NCBI RefSeq assembly: GCF_951230165.1
Contig: NZ_CATNVB010000002.1
Coordinates: 93,486-157,485 of the forward strand
Length of the DNA: 64,000 nucleotides
Reading direction: 5' to 3'
Source of the DNA: Lentilactobacillus sp. Marseille-Q4993
Lineage (GTDB): Bacteria > Bacillota > Bacilli > Lactobacillales > Lactobacillaceae
In this document: in pieces, positions 1 through 9,558 of the stretch
How positions within the stretch are numbered: position 1 is the stretch's first letter
Layout of the letters: the number at the start of each line of letters is the position of its first letter
The notes under the pieces: model-generated
What the model was told of the DNA's origin: nothing
The model's input: the letters and a program-made list of their open reading frames with translations, nothing else
Databases searched by the model: none
Position numbers and translations under genes: made by a program

Positions 1-307
1 ATTTCTCCAAGTTATAAAATTCGCGTTCATCCTTTTGGAAGATGTGAACAATAACTTCGCCTAAATCAATCAAGATCCACTTAGCGGTTTCCTTACCAGA
101 AACCTTGTAGACCTTAACTTTAGAAGCATGAAGTTGATCAATCACCTCATCAGCGATTGCCTTTACCTGTCGATTAGAATTGGCATCTGCGATCATAAAG
201 TAGTCAGCCATTAGACTAACATTCTGCATATCCAAAACTACAATATCAGATGCTCGTTTACTATCAGCGGCTCTAACCGCGATTTGAGCAATTTCTCTAC
301 TATCCAT
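1..307 (-). CDS. rsfS: Ribosome silencing factor RsfS (3' end cut by window edge)
   Basis: This is a partial gene: the reading frame opens at ATG 305-307 and stays open to the left edge, giving about 102 residues. The protein begins MDSREIAQIAVRAADSK and continues with the RsfS/Iojap signature, including an ADYFMIADANS stretch and a KWILIDLGEVIVHIF stretch. RsfS binds ribosomal protein L14 and blocks subunit joining when nutrients are short. It lies 11 bp downstream of yqeK, in the usual Gram-positive order nadD-yqeK-rsfS, so it is probably the distal part of the operon starting at yqeG. The C-terminus is not visible. Confidence 0.9.
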   Translation of the reverse strand, partial: MDSREIAQIAVRAADSKRASDIVVLDMQNVSLMADYFMIADANSNRQVKAIADEVIDQLHASKVKVYKVSGKETAKWILIDLGEVIVHIFQKDEREFYNLEK

Positions 308-318
308 AAATTCTCCTT

Positions 319-927
319 TTAATCAGTATTCCCTGGCACCCAGCTATTATAAGTGATGATTGTTTGCGGGAAAACTGGTTTATTATTCTCAATTAAGTAG
401 CTTAAAGTTTGCTTTGCTTGAAAGGCCACACCGTCCTGGAGGCTTTTCTTGGTGACCCGCCGAGCTGTTTCAACTTCAGGAAAGTCACGTCCAGGTTCAA
501 TGTAGTCGGCCATGTAAACAATTTGTTCTAATTTAGTCATGACCTCATGGCCAACCGTATGGTATTTAACCGCATTTAGAATTTCAATATCATTGATTCC
601 GAGTTCATTTTTCACAAATAGCCACCCAACCACGCCATGCCAAATTGCATTTCCGTAATCCAATAGCACTGGATCAAGATGATACTCTTTGATTGCGTTA
701 ATAAAATCAATGTCTGGTCGTTGTTTGGCATAATCATGGACAAGGCCAGCGATACTAGCTCGCTCAGGATCCACACCGTTAGCTTCAGCGAGTTCAATTG
801 CCGTTTGTTCAACTCTCAAAACGTGGTTAAACCGACTTGTAGTAAGAGCATCATTTAGCTTACCAACTAAATCATCTCTACTCATCGAAATATATTTATT
901 AGAATACACTAAATCTTTAGCCTTCAT
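319..927 (-). CDS. yqeK: YqeK family HD-domain hydrolase, Ap4A-cleaving type
   Basis: The protein has 202 residues with an HD domain. A metal-binding GLVHDYAK motif lies near residue 62 and further His/Asp residues follow (WHG, YHTVGH, MADYIEP), the pattern of YqeK. Family members hydrolyse diadenosine tetraphosphate symmetrically to ADP. The start overlaps the end of nadD by 11 bp and has a GGAG ribosome site about 9 nt upstream. A second Met at residue 15 would bring the length closer to most homologues, so the start is not certain. Neighbours on both sides (nadD, rsfS) are the standard partners. Confidence 0.9.
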   Translation of the reverse strand: MKAKDLVYSNKYISMSRDDLVGKLNDALTTSRFNHVLRVEQTAIELAEANGVDPERASIAGLVHDYAKQRPDIDFINAIKEYHLDPVLLDYGNAIWHGVVGWLFVKNELGINDIEILNAVKYHTVGHEVMTKLEQIVYMADYIEPGRDFPEVETARRVTKKSLQDGVAFQAKQTLSYLIENNKPVFPQTIITYNSWVPGNTD

Positions 928-1549
928 ATAAATGTTTCTCCTTTATATAGCGCTCAACAAATTCCGGCACTAGGTATCTGATAGAGTTCCTAGCACGAAT
1001 CTTTGAACGAATGAGCGTCGATGAGATATCAATATAAGGGACGTCAACCCAAATAATTGGATATTTACCGTCTCGTTTGAAACCTTCCCGTTTAACGCCA
1101 ACAAAAGTTACCAACTTCGATAGTTCTTTGATTTTATGCCATTTAGGTAGGTATTCAACCATATCACCACCGATTATAAAGTAATAATCATTGTTTGGAT
1201 GGTTTCTCTTCAGCTTTAACATTGTGTCATAGGTGTAACTAACCCCACCACGAGCAATTTCTTCCATCTCAATCACAAAGTGGGAGTTACCCCTAATGGC
1301 ACCATTGATCATATTAACCCGATCAAACGCATCAATGGCAAGCTTTTGGTCAACGTGAGGCGGTGTGGAATCCGGCATAAACCTAATTTCATCTAACCCT
1401 AACTGATCAAAAACCTGCTCCGCAATAATCAAATGACCATTGTGAATCGGGTTGAAAGTTCCACCAAGAATTCCAATTTTCTTTCTTTGGCTATTCAACT
1501 TTACTTTTGTTCTTGGAAAAGTTTGCACATTTTGGAGTACGTTTGCCAT
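917..1549 (-). CDS. nadD: Nicotinate-nucleotide adenylyltransferase
   Basis: NadD makes deamido-NAD from nicotinate mononucleotide and ATP. The nucleotidyltransferase motif GILGGTFNPIHNGH is near residues 26-39 and the second signature ISSTLIRSKI is near residue 175. The protein has 210 residues. About 23 of them precede the GILGG motif; such an N-terminal extension is common in lactobacilli, so I kept this start. It overlaps yqeK and follows yhbY by 11 bp, consistent with one transcript. Confidence 0.95.
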   Translation of the reverse strand: MANVLQNVQTFPRTKVKLNSQRKKIGILGGTFNPIHNGHLIIAEQVFDQLGLDEIRFMPDSTPPHVDQKLAIDAFDRVNMINGAIRGNSHFVIEMEEIARGGVSYTYDTMLKLKRNHPNNDYYFIIGGDMVEYLPKWHKIKELSKLVTFVGVKREGFKRDGKYPIIWVDVPYIDISSTLIRSKIRARNSIRYLVPEFVERYIKEKHLYEG

Positions 1550-1560
1550 AACTAAATCAC

Positions 1561-1872
1561 CTAAATTGCCTTTACCTCATTAAAGATAATTTGTTTGTCG
1601 GGGTCGTTCGAAATCTTGAATAACAATAAGATTCTCCCAATCACTTGGATTACTTGAATATCCGACTTCGATTCAATGTAATTTCTAACGTCATCAGTTG
1701 TCACGTCAGAGTTCTGAAGAATATTAATCTTCATTAGCTCTCGGTTGTCCAATGCATTGCCAACCTCTTCAAGCCAGACTTCAGAAAGACCGTTTTTCCC
1801 AATTGAAAATACTGGTCTAAAATGATTAGCCTTTGCGCGCAAAAAGCGACGTTGTTTTCCGGTTAATTTCAT
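1561..1872 (-). CDS. yhbY: YhbY family RNA-binding protein (CRM domain)
   Basis: This 103-residue protein is a single CRM domain. The N-terminus MKLTGKQRRFLRAKAN is typical, and the GxxG RNA-binding loop (GKNGL) lies near residue 27. YhbY proteins associate with the pre-50S ribosomal subunit. It is 13 bp downstream of yqeH and 11 bp upstream of nadD, the common Firmicutes order. Confidence 0.93.
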   Translation of the reverse strand: MKLTGKQRRFLRAKANHFRPVFSIGKNGLSEVWLEEVGNALDNRELMKINILQNSDVTTDDVRNYIESKSDIQVIQVIGRILLLFKISNDPDKQIIFNEVKAI

Positions 1873-1885
1873 AAAAATTCCTCTC

Positions 1886-3022
1886 TTAAATCATCGCTGG
1901 TCTGGTAATAACTGCAACACCCTTTGGTGCCCAACCTTTGACCACGACCCCAGCCGGGACAGTAACCCAGCCGAGTCCTTCAATAACTAAGTCACTCTTT
2001 TCAGTTGTCTTAAACTCATGAGCGACCAATTCTGGGAACGAGTCCACGTTTTCTGCTGCGGGTGGCGTTAACAAACCACCAACGTGCTTTGCGTAAAACT
2101 CATCCGCATTTTCCGTTTTAGACCTGTGAAGATATAAATTATTCTCACAGTAAACGGTGAATCCCTGCTTATCCTCACCAGTAACGTAATCAAACCGACC
2201 AACCCCACCAAAGAAAAGGGTTTGTCCTTCATTTAGTTGATAAGATTTTGGTTTGATTGTTTTTTGAGGCGTAACTAGTTTTAATTCTTTGCCCTCCAAC
2301 CAATGAGCCATTTGCTCCGGCTGAATGATTCCTGGAGTGTCGGTCAATTTCTTATCATCATCAAGAGGGATTTCGATTTTATCCAATGTCGTACCAGGAA
2401 ACCGTGACGTTGTAATCAGGTCCTTAACCCCAGTTGACTGACGAATAATTTGATTGATCAGCGTTGACTTACCAACGTTAGTGACTCCAACTACGTAAAC
2501 GTCTTTACCCTTACGCAGCTTGTCGATATTTACTAATAAACTGTCCACATCCTGATTAGTTTTTGCAGACACTAATTGAACATCAACTGGCCGAATGCCA
2601 GCAGCGTTGGCCCTTTGTCGAAGCCAATCCGCCACCTTCTTCTTTTTGAGTGATGCAGGAAGAACATCCACCTTATTTCCCACCAACAGAACCTTATTAT
2701 CACCGACAAGTCGGTGTAATCCAGGAATCATGCTACCATTTACGTCGAAAATATCAACAACGTAAACAATCAGAGAATCAGTTGCGGATATACTAGATAA
2801 TAACTTTAAAAAGTCATCATCAGTTAAGCCGACAGGAACGATTTCATTGTAGTGTCGTAATCTAAAGCAACGTTGGCAATACACCTCACCACTTTCAATC
2901 CCCTTATCAAGAGCTGACTGGGGTGTGTAACCAGGTGCGGTTTTATCCTCGGTCTGAATCGCTGCTCCACAGCCAATACAATGTAATACTTCACCATCAA
3001 CCATAACTTCATTTTGTACCAT
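1886..3022 (-). CDS. yqeH: Ribosome biogenesis GTPase YqeH
   Basis: This 378-residue protein is a circularly permuted GTPase needed for 30S subunit assembly. The N-terminal treble-clef zinc finger shows CIGC near residue 15 and CQRC near residue 49. The G motifs come in permuted order: NKVD (G4) before GVTNVGKST (G1, near residue 180) and DTPG (G3, near 228). A strong AGGAGG ribosome site precedes the ATG at 3022. It is 9 bp downstream of yqeG, the usual operon neighbour. Confidence 0.95.
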   Translation of the reverse strand: MVQNEVMVDGEVLHCIGCGAAIQTEDKTAPGYTPQSALDKGIESGEVYCQRCFRLRHYNEIVPVGLTDDDFLKLLSSISATDSLIVYVVDIFDVNGSMIPGLHRLVGDNKVLLVGNKVDVLPASLKKKKVADWLRQRANAAGIRPVDVQLVSAKTNQDVDSLLVNIDKLRKGKDVYVVGVTNVGKSTLINQIIRQSTGVKDLITTSRFPGTTLDKIEIPLDDDKKLTDTPGIIQPEQMAHWLEGKELKLVTPQKTIKPKSYQLNEGQTLFFGGVGRFDYVTGEDKQGFTVYCENNLYLHRSKTENADEFYAKHVGGLLTPPAAENVDSFPELVAHEFKTTEKSDLVIEGLGWVTVPAGVVVKGWAPKGVAVITRPAMI

Positions 3023-3031
3023 AAATTCCTC

Positions 3032-3547
3032 CTAGTGCCATTTCGTGTCAGGATATTTCTTTGAAAGTTGATTAAAAATACCCTTTTCTAACAATCGATT
3101 CAATTTAGTGTTCCAAGCATCATTCGTCACAATTGGCTTTACCAGTATACTACGAACTCGTGCATTATTTGCACCAAACACATCGGTCATTAATTGATCG
3201 CCAATCATCACTACTGACTCACGATCAACGTGGAATTGGCGCCGTGTCTTATCAATCCCAACTGTCAAGGGCTTTAGTGCTCTCGAAACAAAAGGAACGT
3301 TGAGACTGCTAACTGCCTTTTTTATTCGTTTCTCACTATTATTTGAAACAACAACAACTTTGATTCCGTTCTTCTTCATTTCATTGATCCATGACTGAAG
3401 TTTCGCGTCTCCCTCAGATAGGTTCCAAGGCATCAATGTGTTATCAAGGTCTGTAAAGATATGAGTGATGTGGTTTGCCAGCAGAAAAGCTGGGGTAACA
3501 TCATAGATGCTATTACGTAACCACGTAGGTTTAAACTTTGCTAACAT
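3032..3547 (-). CDS. yqeG: YqeG family HAD-type phosphatase
   Basis: This 171-residue protein belongs to the HAD superfamily, subclass IIIA. Motif I is FTDLDNTLMPW near residue 32, motif II is VVSNN near residue 68, and the GDQLMTDVFGAN stretch carries the acidic motif. The substrate is not established for the family. It is the first gene of the yqeG-yqeH-yhbY-nadD-yqeK-rsfS series and follows a terminator, so its promoter should lie just upstream of 3547. Confidence 0.92.
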   Translation of the reverse strand: MLAKFKPTWLRNSIYDVTPAFLLANHITHIFTDLDNTLMPWNLSEGDAKLQSWINEMKKNGIKVVVVSNNSEKRIKKAVSSLNVPFVSRALKPLTVGIDKTRRQFHVDRESVVMIGDQLMTDVFGANNARVRSILVKPIVTNDAWNTKLNRLLEKGIFNQLSKKYPDTKWH

Positions 3548-3574
3548 TGGAACTCCTTAATTGTTTTCTATTTT

Positions 3575-3603
3575 AAAAAAACTTCCACCTTTTACAGTGA
3601 AAG
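3575..3603 (-). terminator. Rho-independent terminator after rplT
   Basis: Read on the minus strand, a seven-pair stem (CTTTCAC with GTGGAAG, one G-U pair) with an eight-base loop is followed by seven T residues. It separates the infC-rpmI-rplT transcript from yqeG. Confidence 0.8.
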
Positions 3604-3619
3604 TCGTTTTAAATGTGAA

Positions 3620-3976
3620 TTACTTAAGAGCTTTTTTGGCTTCGTCAGTAAGTGACTTAAATGCATCAGCATCGTTTACGGCCAAGTCTGCAAGCATCTT
3701 TCTGTTCATGTCAATGTTAGCAAGCTTTAAACCATGCATTAATTGGCTATATGAAATATCATTCAATCTAGCAGCAGCATTGATTCTGGCAATCCAGAGC
3801 TTTCTGAAGTTACCCTTGTTTGCACGACGGTCACGGAAAGCATATGTTTGTGACTTCATTACTTGATCTTTAGCTGTCTTGAATAATGCGTGCTTTCCAC
3901 CGCGGTATCCCTTAGCTAATTTTAAAACACGTTTACGACGTGCATGTGTGACTGTTCCGCCTTTTACTCGTGGCAT
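3620..3976 (-). CDS. rplT: 50S ribosomal protein L20
   Basis: The protein has 118 residues, full length for L20. It starts [24 protein letters not shown] (shown in part) and contains the conserved [19 protein letters not shown] region (19 residues). L20 binds 23S rRNA early in 50S assembly and, in Firmicutes, represses its own operon through the infC leader. Last gene of infC-rpmI-rplT, with a terminator directly downstream. Confidence 0.98.
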   Translation of the reverse strand: MPRVKGGTVTHARRKRVLKLAKGYRGGKHALFKTAKDQVMKSQTYAFRDRRANKGNFRKLWIARINAAARLNDISYSQLMHGLKLANIDMNRKMLADLAVNDADAFKSLTDEAKKALK

Positions 3977-4012
3977 GTTGAATTCCTCCTAATGATTATG
4001 AAAAGTTTTAAA

Positions 4013-4210
4013 TTAAATGTAAGGTAATAACTTCTTGTAATTCTTAACGTTAGTTGCGTCCATCATGTGAGTACCACGAAGTTGACGACGTTGCTTCTTA
4101 GTCTTACCGTGGAAACGGTGACTAGTGTAAGCAGCTCCACTCTTGAATCCGCCGTTTGCTGTCTTCTTAAAACGCTTTGCAGCAGCGCGGTTTGTTTTTT
4201 GTTTTGGCAT
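4013..4210 (-). CDS. rpmI: 50S ribosomal protein L35
   Basis: This 65-residue basic protein starts [20 protein letters not shown] and contains the conserved [10 protein letters not shown] segment, matching L35 in length and sequence. It sits between infC (26 bp away) and rplT (36 bp away), the invariant order of this operon. Confidence 0.98.
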   Translation of the reverse strand: MPKQKTNRAAAKRFKKTANGGFKSGAAYTSHRFHGKTKKQRRQLRGTHMMDATNVKNYKKLLPYI

Positions 4211-4236
4211 TATTGTTCCTCCTAAAGTATTAAAAA

Positions 4237-4755
4237 CTATTTGTTTTCTTCTTTTGGCGCTAACATCAAGAACATGCTTCTACCGTCCATCTTTGGACGT
4301 TGTTCAACAGTAGCAACATCTTCTGTTTCTTTAGCCATTCGTTCAAGAACTTCGCGACCAATATCCTTATGAGTAATGGCACGACCCTTAAACCGAATTG
4401 ATACCCGAACTTTTTCACCCTTTGCCAAGAACTTTTTAGCGTTCTTAAGCTTAGTGTTGAAATCATTAACATCAATTGTTGGACTAAGTCTAACTTCCTT
4501 AACGTTAACAACTTTTTGTTTCTTGCGTGATTCCCGGTCCTTCTTTTGTTGTTCAAACCGGTACTTTCCGTAATCTAGAATCTTAGCAACTGGTGGTTTT
4601 GCTTTCGGTGCGACTAAAACTAAGTCAAGATCAGCATCTTCAGCAAGCTGTAACGCTTCGGACTTTGTCTTAACACCCAATTGGTCACCGTTAGCACCGA
4701 TCAGACGTACTTCACGAGCTCGGATTCCATCATTAACCATCATATCTTTAGCTAT
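4237..4755 (-). CDS. infC: Translation initiation factor IF-3, probable ATA start
   Basis: IF-3 proofreads start-codon choice on the 30S subunit. The conserved [13 protein letters not shown] opening, [14 protein letters not shown] in the N-domain and the C-domain [13 protein letters not shown] are present. The first ATG is at 4743, but it has no ribosome site at the right distance. A perfect GGAGG (4765-4769) lies 9 nt upstream of an in-frame ATA at 4753-4755, and an in-frame TGA lies three codons above that. The ATA start gives 172 residues beginning (M)AKDMMVNDG, like homologues. Rare start codons on infC are the known basis of its self-regulation, so I place the start at ATA. Confidence 0.93.
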   Translation of the reverse strand: MAKDMMVNDGIRAREVRLIGANGDQLGVKTKSEALQLAEDADLDLVLVAPKAKPPVAKILDYGKYRFEQQKKDRESRKKQKVVNVKEVRLSPTIDVNDFNTKLKNAKKFLAKGEKVRVSIRFKGRAITHKDIGREVLERMAKETEDVATVEQRPKMDGRSMFLMLAPKEENK

Positions 4756-4788
4756 GGTACTTCACCTCCAAGATTAGTCAAAAAGCAG

Positions 4789-4910
4789 AAAAAAGCGGAC
4801 ACAACAGTGCCCGCTCGTTTAAAGATTCACCTAAGTGAACCTACTCGATATCATGCCCAGCAAATTTAGAAATTTCCTTAGGCGAGAAGCGGGTGCTCCT
4901 GCTTTAATTT
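4789..4910 (-). promoter_or_regulatory. infC leader with transcription attenuator (L20-leader-like)
   Basis: On the minus strand an eight-pair hairpin, GCGGGCAC (4807-4814) with GTGTCCGC (4795-4802) and a TGTT loop, is followed by six T residues (4789-4794), about 30 nt before infC. About 75 nt upstream, the segment GCACCCGC (4889-4896) can pair through CCCGC with the GCGGG arm of the terminator, so the two structures are mutually exclusive. This is the arrangement of an L20-controlled leader in Firmicutes. The regulator is inferred from the operon, not shown by the sequence. Confidence 0.7.
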
Positions 4911-4965
4911 CACAACTATTAAAGAATACCATCCAGATAAACTACTGTCAAGAGTTCTATTAAAC

Positions 4966-6912
4966 TTAGTTCTCTTCGCGTGAGTATGATTGGATATCCT
5001 TCTCAATTTGATCAACAAATTCATCAACTGACTTAGAATTGGTATCATCCTCACCGTACTTACGAACGGAAACGCTGTTACCATTAACTTCGTCATCACC
5101 AACAACAAGAGTGTATGGAATCTTATGAGTTTGAGCATCCCGGATTAAGTAACCCATCTTTTCAGCTCTTTCATCAACTTCTGAACGAATATTAAGATTA
5201 CGAAGTTTTTGGTTAACCTTTTCAGCGTATTCGCCATGCTTATCCTGGCTGACTGGAATGATTTTAACTTGCTTTGGTGCTAACCAAGTTGGGAATGCTC
5301 CCTTATAAATTTCAGTAAGGTAAGCAGTAAATCTTTCCATAGTAGAAACCAAACCACGGTGAATCATAACTGGACGGTGTTCCTTACCATCTTCACCAAC
5401 ATAGTGAAGGTCAAATCTTTCTGGCAACATGAAGTCTAATTGAATAGTTGACAATGTTTCTTCGTTACCAAGGGCTGTCTTAGTTTGAACATCAAGCTTT
5501 GGACCGTAGAATGCGGCTTCACCTTCTGCCTCAACGTAATCCAATCCAAGTTCATCCATGGCACCCTTCAACATTGATTGAGCTCTGTTCCACATTTCAT
5601 CATCATCGAAGTACTTTTCAGTATTTTCAGGATCACGATAACTCAATCTGAATGTGTAATCGTTAATATCAAAATCGTGGTATACAGAAACCATGAGCTT
5701 CAAAATATTTTGGAATTCCTCTTGGATTTGGTCAAGAGTTACGAATGTGTGACCATCATTAAGGGTCATTTCACGAACTCGTTGCAAACCGGAAAGGGCA
5801 CCAGATTTTTCATAACGGTGCATCATACCAAGTTCAGCAATTCTAAGTGGTAATTCACGGTATGAACGAATGTGATGCTTGTAAACTTGAATATGTGAAG
5901 GACAGTTCATTGGCCGTAATTCAAGCATTTCACCGTCACCCATGTCCATTGGTGGGAACATATCCTCACGGTAGTGATCCCAGTGACCTGATTGCTTATA
6001 AAGATCTAGGTTTGCTAACACTGGTGTGTAGACGTGTTGGTAACCGTTTGCTACTTCACGGTCAATGATGTAACGTTCAATCGTTCTTCTGATAGTGGCA
6101 CCGTTTGGCATCCAGTATGGTAAACCAGCACCAACCTTAGGATCAACAAAGAATAAGTCAAGTTGGTTACCGATAACTCGGTGATCACGTTCTTTAGCTT
6201 CTTGACGTTTCTTGAGATCTTCATCAAGTTCAGCTTGCTTTTCAAACGCAGTTGCGTAAATTCTTTGAAGCATTGGGTTTGATGACTTTCCTTCCCAATA
6301 AGCACCAGCAACAGAGATCAATTTGAAAATCTTAACGCCACTAGTCTTAGCCAGAACAGCGCCTTCGTTCAATGATTTGAATTCTCCGATTTGGTTGAAT
6401 TTAACCTTGCCATCAACGGCTTTTTCATCGATAAGTTGGCTTTGGTATGGATCCTCGCCAACTTCCTTCTTAGCATCAGCAACTGAAAGTTCAACGATTT
6501 CAATTGGTTCAGCATCAGAAATAATTTTCTTCATGGCTTTTTCCAAACCTTCAAGCTCATCAACGCTAATTTGAGTATCTGGCTTGTCAGTGTCAATAAA
6601 GAAACCATCCTCATCAGCGGTTGCTTCACCAAATTTAACGTTTTTGAATTCTTGACTGATTGCTTTTTTCAAAACTTGAGAAGCAGTCTGACGGAGAACT
6701 TTTAACCCGTCTTCGCTATCCTTGGTAACAATTTCTACCTTGCCACCCTTATGTAATGGTTCTGTTAATGATAGCATTTCCCCATCAATCTTAGCAGCTA
6801 CTGATTTCTTGGCTAAACTAATTGAAATTGATTTTGCAATATCTTCACCAGTTGAAGCGTCAGCAAATTGCTTTACGCTACCGTCTGGAAATTCAAATGA
6901 AAGTTCTGACAT
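4966..6912 (-). CDS. thrS: Threonyl-tRNA synthetase
   Basis: Class II synthetase of 648 residues from the start [12 protein letters not shown]; an AAGGAG site lies 10 nt upstream of this ATG, so I prefer it over an upstream Met at 6945. Domains in order: TGS (1-60), the second additional/editing domain with an HxxxH-like region, the catalytic core with [12 protein letters not shown] and the [13 protein letters not shown] motif 3, and the C-terminal anticodon-binding domain from about residue 540. Expression is governed by the T-box leader upstream. The infC leader begins shortly after its stop. Confidence 0.97.
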   Translation of the reverse strand: MSELSFEFPDGSVKQFADASTGEDIAKSISISLAKKSVAAKIDGEMLSLTEPLHKGGKVEIVTKDSEDGLKVLRQTASQVLKKAISQEFKNVKFGEATADEDGFFIDTDKPDTQISVDELEGLEKAMKKIISDAEPIEIVELSVADAKKEVGEDPYQSQLIDEKAVDGKVKFNQIGEFKSLNEGAVLAKTSGVKIFKLISVAGAYWEGKSSNPMLQRIYATAFEKQAELDEDLKKRQEAKERDHRVIGNQLDLFFVDPKVGAGLPYWMPNGATIRRTIERYIIDREVANGYQHVYTPVLANLDLYKQSGHWDHYREDMFPPMDMGDGEMLELRPMNCPSHIQVYKHHIRSYRELPLRIAELGMMHRYEKSGALSGLQRVREMTLNDGHTFVTLDQIQEEFQNILKLMVSVYHDFDINDYTFRLSYRDPENTEKYFDDDEMWNRAQSMLKGAMDELGLDYVEAEGEAAFYGPKLDVQTKTALGNEETLSTIQLDFMLPERFDLHYVGEDGKEHRPVMIHRGLVSTMERFTAYLTEIYKGAFPTWLAPKQVKIIPVSQDKHGEYAEKVNQKLRNLNIRSEVDERAEKMGYLIRDAQTHKIPYTLVVGDDEVNGNSVSVRKYGEDDTNSKSVDEFVDQIEKDIQSYSREEN

Positions 6913-6949
6913 ATCTCTATTCTCCTTTTTTATTCGAAACCACAAAAAA

Positions 6950-7190
6950 AGTCCCTAGTGTACAAATAACAGTACACTAGGGACGCATTTAGCGCGGTTC
7001 CACCCATTTTACCCAAAACAAAATAAATGCTTCGAGCACTCAAGTGGTTGCTAACGGGACCAGTCCGGGAAAGCATTTCCGCAATCCGATTCAAAAAGTG
7101 GTAACCAACTACAATCCTAACAAACTGCCTTCCAGGCTAGAGCAGCTCTCCCTGTGATGAATCATAATGATCATGTCTTTTTGATAACAA
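6950..7190 (-). promoter_or_regulatory. T-box riboswitch of thrS
   Basis: The minus strand carries the T-box sequence AATGGGTGGAACCGCG (6993-7008), followed by a terminator with a long stem (6951-6984, GTCCCTAGTGTAC arms) and seven T residues. Upstream is a Stem I region reaching about 7190. An ACC triplet at 7046-7048 lies where the specifier codon is expected and would read threonine. Uncharged tRNA-Thr should stabilise the antiterminator and switch on thrS. Confidence 0.93.
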
Positions 7191-7237
7191 ACTCAGTATA
7201 AACACGTGTCTACTGAAAGTCAACACTTGCTGGCACT

Positions 7238-8185
7238 TTATTTTGGCCTTCGATTAGCCCCGCTCATTTCAACTTCACGAGATAAAAATTTGACTCGTTC
7301 CATAATCCGCTTTGCTTTTAGGGGTTCTTCGTCACCCTGCTTACTAAATATGAGATGTTCTTCAAATTTGTCCATCGTTAGATTAGAACTAAAGAAAGTT
7401 GGTAACTGTTGCTGCATCCGATATTCAAGAATAACTCCTAACACTTCATCCCTGACCCAAGGCGACATCGACTCTGCTCCGATGTCATCTAGCATCAGAA
7501 CAGGTGTCTTTTTTACCGAATCGATTTTCCGACTCACTGAGTTATCGGCGATGGAATTCTTCATTTCAACAGAGAAAGTTGGAAAATGAACCATAATTGT
7601 CTGAATCTTTTTTCCAGCTAACCGATTAGCAATTGCCCCCAACATATACGTTTTCCCCACACCAAGAGGTCCACTAAGATATAGTCCTGGTGTAAAGTCC
7701 TCATCACCTATCCTCGATAAGAAATCATATGCCATTGCCATAGCATCAAACCGGCCATCAACTCTATCAACCTTGTCCATATCGGCACTACGAATATCTT
7801 TGGGCATCGATATCGTTCGAATCATTTTCTCCTGGGCTTTTAACTCTTGAGCAGCTATGGTCTCCGGAGATGGTTGATATGAGATATCGACCAATCCACC
7901 ATTGACGACCAGCCTGGGTTGATACCCCGGAGCAAACGTCTTCTTGCCATCTTTCATCATCTTTTTGACATTATGAAATTCGTACAATTTAGAGATTGAT
8001 TTTTCAAAGGCATTTGCATCAAGTTTGTCCTTATTCTTTACGAAAAACGAACGGATATCTCGATCTCGCTTTAACGTACCGATAATCGTACTGAAATTTT
8101 TGTTCCAATTTCTATCTGCCATCATCTCACGAAATGATTTAGAAATGTTCTCCATTCCAGATTCTGAATCACTCACTATACTCAC
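7238..8185 (-). CDS. dnaI: Primosomal protein DnaI, helicase loader
   Basis: This 315-residue AAA+ ATPase loads the replicative helicase at the origin and at restart sites. Walker A (GPLGVGKT) is near residue 170, Walker B (VLMLDDIGAES) near 232, and the N-terminal region resembles the DnaI helicase-binding part. The start is GTG at 8185, one codon boundary after the dnaB stop, with the ribosome site inside the dnaB end; a second GTG at 8176 is possible. Translation is therefore probably coupled to dnaB. Confidence 0.93.
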   Translation of the reverse strand: MSIVSDSESGMENISKSFREMMADRNWNKNFSTIIGTLKRDRDIRSFFVKNKDKLDANAFEKSISKLYEFHNVKKMMKDGKKTFAPGYQPRLVVNGGLVDISYQPSPETIAAQELKAQEKMIRTISMPKDIRSADMDKVDRVDGRFDAMAMAYDFLSRIGDEDFTPGLYLSGPLGVGKTYMLGAIANRLAGKKIQTIMVHFPTFSVEMKNSIADNSVSRKIDSVKKTPVLMLDDIGAESMSPWVRDEVLGVILEYRMQQQLPTFFSSNLTMDKFEEHLIFSKQGDEEPLKAKRIMERVKFLSREVEMSGANRRPK

Positions 8186-9556
8186 CTACTTTCCTTCATT
8201 TAATTTTTTCATTTTTTCATCTAATATCTTTTTCTGTTCAGGACTCATTGCTTTGTCCTTCTTAATCTGGTTTTCTTCCTTTGCCCAATCAGGCAATGTT
8301 TCCTTAATCGTTTTGCGTCTGTAATTTGAATTACGCTGAGGGGCGCGCTTTTTAGGGGTATTTGCTTCTTTTTTTCGATCTTCAATAGCTGCCAACGCTT
8401 TCTCGACAGTATTTACTCCTCTTTGCGCCCAGTCGTTAGCAATAGCATCAAGGAAATTCTTATTGATGGTCCCCAGTTTCTGAACTACCAAAATGTAGTA
8501 AACCATGATGTTGATCACTTCACTTGGAAAAATATGGCGACCAATAAGCTCATCCACATTTCTCTGCTCTGAAGAAGAAACAAATCCTTTTTTCTGTGAT
8601 TTAATTTGGCCCAAAAACAGCATTGGTGGTGTGCTTTTAACAATATCCAATAAAGTTGCCTTTTGACCAGTTTGTTTAGAATTAACTGTCGCTGATTCAT
8701 CTGAACCAGTTTCAACATTCACACTTTCAGTCTTTATTGGCCTAAGACTAAATTCTTTTGCAATCAGCTGTTTTAATAGTTTTTGATCCAGTTGATTAGT
8801 GGCTAGGTTAGTAGCCTTAGAAATCAGAGTACTCATTTGAATCTCATCGATTCCATACATCATGTGCTCCGAAGTAATTAACTCAACCGCAGCTTTGACG
8901 CTTTTTTGATCAACAAAACTATTACCAAGCAAATTTAACAGTAAGTTGAAATCAAAACTACTGTTTCCCTCATCCATTGCTTTAACCAGGTTATCATCCG
9001 TCGATTTAATTCCATTTTGAGCTTTCTTCACATCAGTCGGAGTGTCAGTCACCAAATGGCTAGGAATATCATAAACCGCTAATAATGACGAAGAAATATC
9101 AGTTTGGTTAGCGAGAACCTCCCGTTTATTGCCGACTCTTCGCATTATTTGATCAAATGTTTTTTGACCAACTTTTCCCAACAACATCACTGCTAACAAA
9201 TCAGTTTTCAAGAATTCGTTAACCGAAAGCGGCTGGTGAACCAAATAAATCAGCGTTTCTTTAATGTTTTTAGACACGGTGGTGTTTAAAAGGTCAACCG
9301 CCTCCAACTTTTGGCGGGCTTTATGTAACTCAGCAGGGGAGATACTGAGAATACTCTGAAGTTCGTAATGTTGATGAACTTCTAAATTGTTCAAATCAGC
9401 TTCCGCAAGTCGATAGATTACGTTATACAACGAAAAAGCGTCCCGACCAATTATTGGTAAATACAAATTAGTCAGCACACCGATATTAACTTCTTGATTG
9501 ATTTCATCTGCCGTCACCACAAACTTAGTATCAGCAGTTAATTTATCAATAGCCAA
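8186..9556 (-). CDS. dnaB: Replication initiation and membrane attachment protein DnaB
   Basis: This 456-residue protein is the Gram-positive DnaB co-loader, not the helicase of the same name. It opens with a winged-helix region (NIGVLTNLYLPIIGRDAFSLY) and carries a DnaB_2/DnaD-like C-terminal region with VINIMVYYILVV and NFLDAIANDWAQRGVNT before a basic tail. With DnaD and DnaI it brings the helicase to DNA. It is followed immediately by dnaI and preceded by nrdR, as in Bacillus. Confidence 0.93.
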   Translation of the reverse strand: MAIDKLTADTKFVVTADEINQEVNIGVLTNLYLPIIGRDAFSLYNVIYRLAEADLNNLEVHQHYELQSILSISPAELHKARQKLEAVDLLNTTVSKNIKETLIYLVHQPLSVNEFLKTDLLAVMLLGKVGQKTFDQIMRRVGNKREVLANQTDISSSLLAVYDIPSHLVTDTPTDVKKAQNGIKSTDDNLVKAMDEGNSSFDFNLLLNLLGNSFVDQKSVKAAVELITSEHMMYGIDEIQMSTLISKATNLATNQLDQKLLKQLIAKEFSLRPIKTESVNVETGSDESATVNSKQTGQKATLLDIVKSTPPMLFLGQIKSQKKGFVSSSEQRNVDELIGRHIFPSEVINIMVYYILVVQKLGTINKNFLDAIANDWAQRGVNTVEKALAAIEDRKKEANTPKKRAPQRNSNYRRKTIKETLPDWAKEENQIKKDKAMSPEQKKILDEKMKKLNEGK

Positions 9557-9558
9557 TA

